A stretch of 64,000 nt of DNA from Campanula takesimana (lineage: Eukaryota; Streptophyta; Magnoliopsida; Asterales; Campanulaceae). The notes under the pieces are model-generated. The model did not search any database and had not been told where the DNA came from. It worked only from the letters and a program-made list of their open reading frames with translations. The DNA lies in NCBI GenBank assembly GCA_026119855.1, contig JAOWBW010000131.1:2418001-2482000 (forward strand). Reading direction: 5' to 3'. Within the stretch, counting starts at the first letter, position 1. Each line of letters starts with the position of its first letter. This document shows, piece by piece, positions 63,939 through 64,000 of this stretch. The position numbers and the translations under genes were made by a program.

Positions 63939-64000
63939 TGTAACGACCCCAAAAATCAGTTTTATTTATTTTATAATTATTTTATATTTTTGAGAATTTT
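63939..64000 (+). repeat. Start of a chromovirus-like gypsy LTR, running off the window
   Basis: TGTAACGACCCCAAAAATCAG is the start typical of Tekay/Del-type LTRs (compare TGTAACGCCCGTCC in the element at 45795-55130). Only 62 bp are visible, and it breaks an open copia integrase frame. Confidence 0.6.

Noticed and set aside
1..64000. tRNA, rRNA, snRNA or host protein genes
   Set aside because: I looked for conserved tRNA arms, rRNA text and housekeeping protein motifs on both strands and saw none; a tRNAscan and BLAST search would be needed to exclude them fully.

Overview
This window is a pile of nested retrotransposons from a large, repeat-rich flowering-plant nuclear genome, probably a eudicot. 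Every coding segment I can recognise belongs to an LTR retrotransposon or to a gene carried inside one. I found no host housekeeping gene, rRNA, tRNA or CRISPR array. The plant assignment rests on Tat/Ogre-type Ty3/gypsy elements with two RNase H domains, plant-type Ty1/copia elements primed by initiator Met tRNA, and plant-only domains (plant mobile domain, PMD; DUF7745). The species cannot be told from the sequence.

Layout: (1) 1-21018: a minus-strand Tat/Ogre element with its 5' LTR at 18592-21018 and gag-protease-RT-RNase H-integrase running right to left. It carries an antisense DUF7745-like ORF at 4-1026, and its 3' LTR is off the left edge. A non-autonomous gag-only element (TR-GAG1, 1485-10301, target duplication CCCAG) is inserted in it. 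(2) 21019-33030: the remains of a second Tat-type element carrying an antisense PMD gene (copy A). That gene is cut in two by a copia element (23848-32103, target duplication GTGAC). (3) 33031-36464: a second TR-GAG copy broken by a copia LTR, then a 100-base assembly gap. (4) 36565-40737: a second PMD element (copy B) and its 3' LTR, inserted in the gag of an older Tat element. (5) 40738-45794: that older Tat element, with a Gag zinc-knuckle unit repeated four times in tandem and a catalytically ruined RT. (6) 45795-55130: a chromovirus-like gypsy element whose 3.4-kb LTRs are longer than its 2.6-kb interior. (7) 55131-56655: a Tat 3'-UTR scrap and an LTR. (8) 56656-63410: a third element, carrying both an antisense DUF7745 gene and an antisense PMD gene (copy C). 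(9) 63411-64000: a copia integrase fragment interrupted by the first bases of another gypsy LTR.

Three layers of structure are not explained by ordinary annotation. First, a motif of about 33-48 nt occurs 11 times, always in the sense orientation where the element orientation is known. It sits in the 3' UTR before the polypurine tract, or inside the LTR. It can form an outer CUACG/CGUAG stem and an inner stem whose two sides differ together between copies, as in a selected RNA. Second, CpG-bearing near-palindromes lie upstream of the TATA box in most of the LTR families. In the PMD elements the same palindrome (TTGGCC-ACGC-GGCCAA type) also lies upstream of each antisense cargo gene. Third, seven LTRs of the Tat/TR-GAG group carry an internal 11-mer, GTGGCGACTCT (altered in one), that repeats the start of their own primer binding site. 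Together these suggest a retrotransposon lineage that carries two intron-containing antisense genes under promoters resembling its own LTR promoter. All three PMD copies, and one of the two DUF7745 copies, are now broken. Domain calls come from reading translations by eye; no database search was run.
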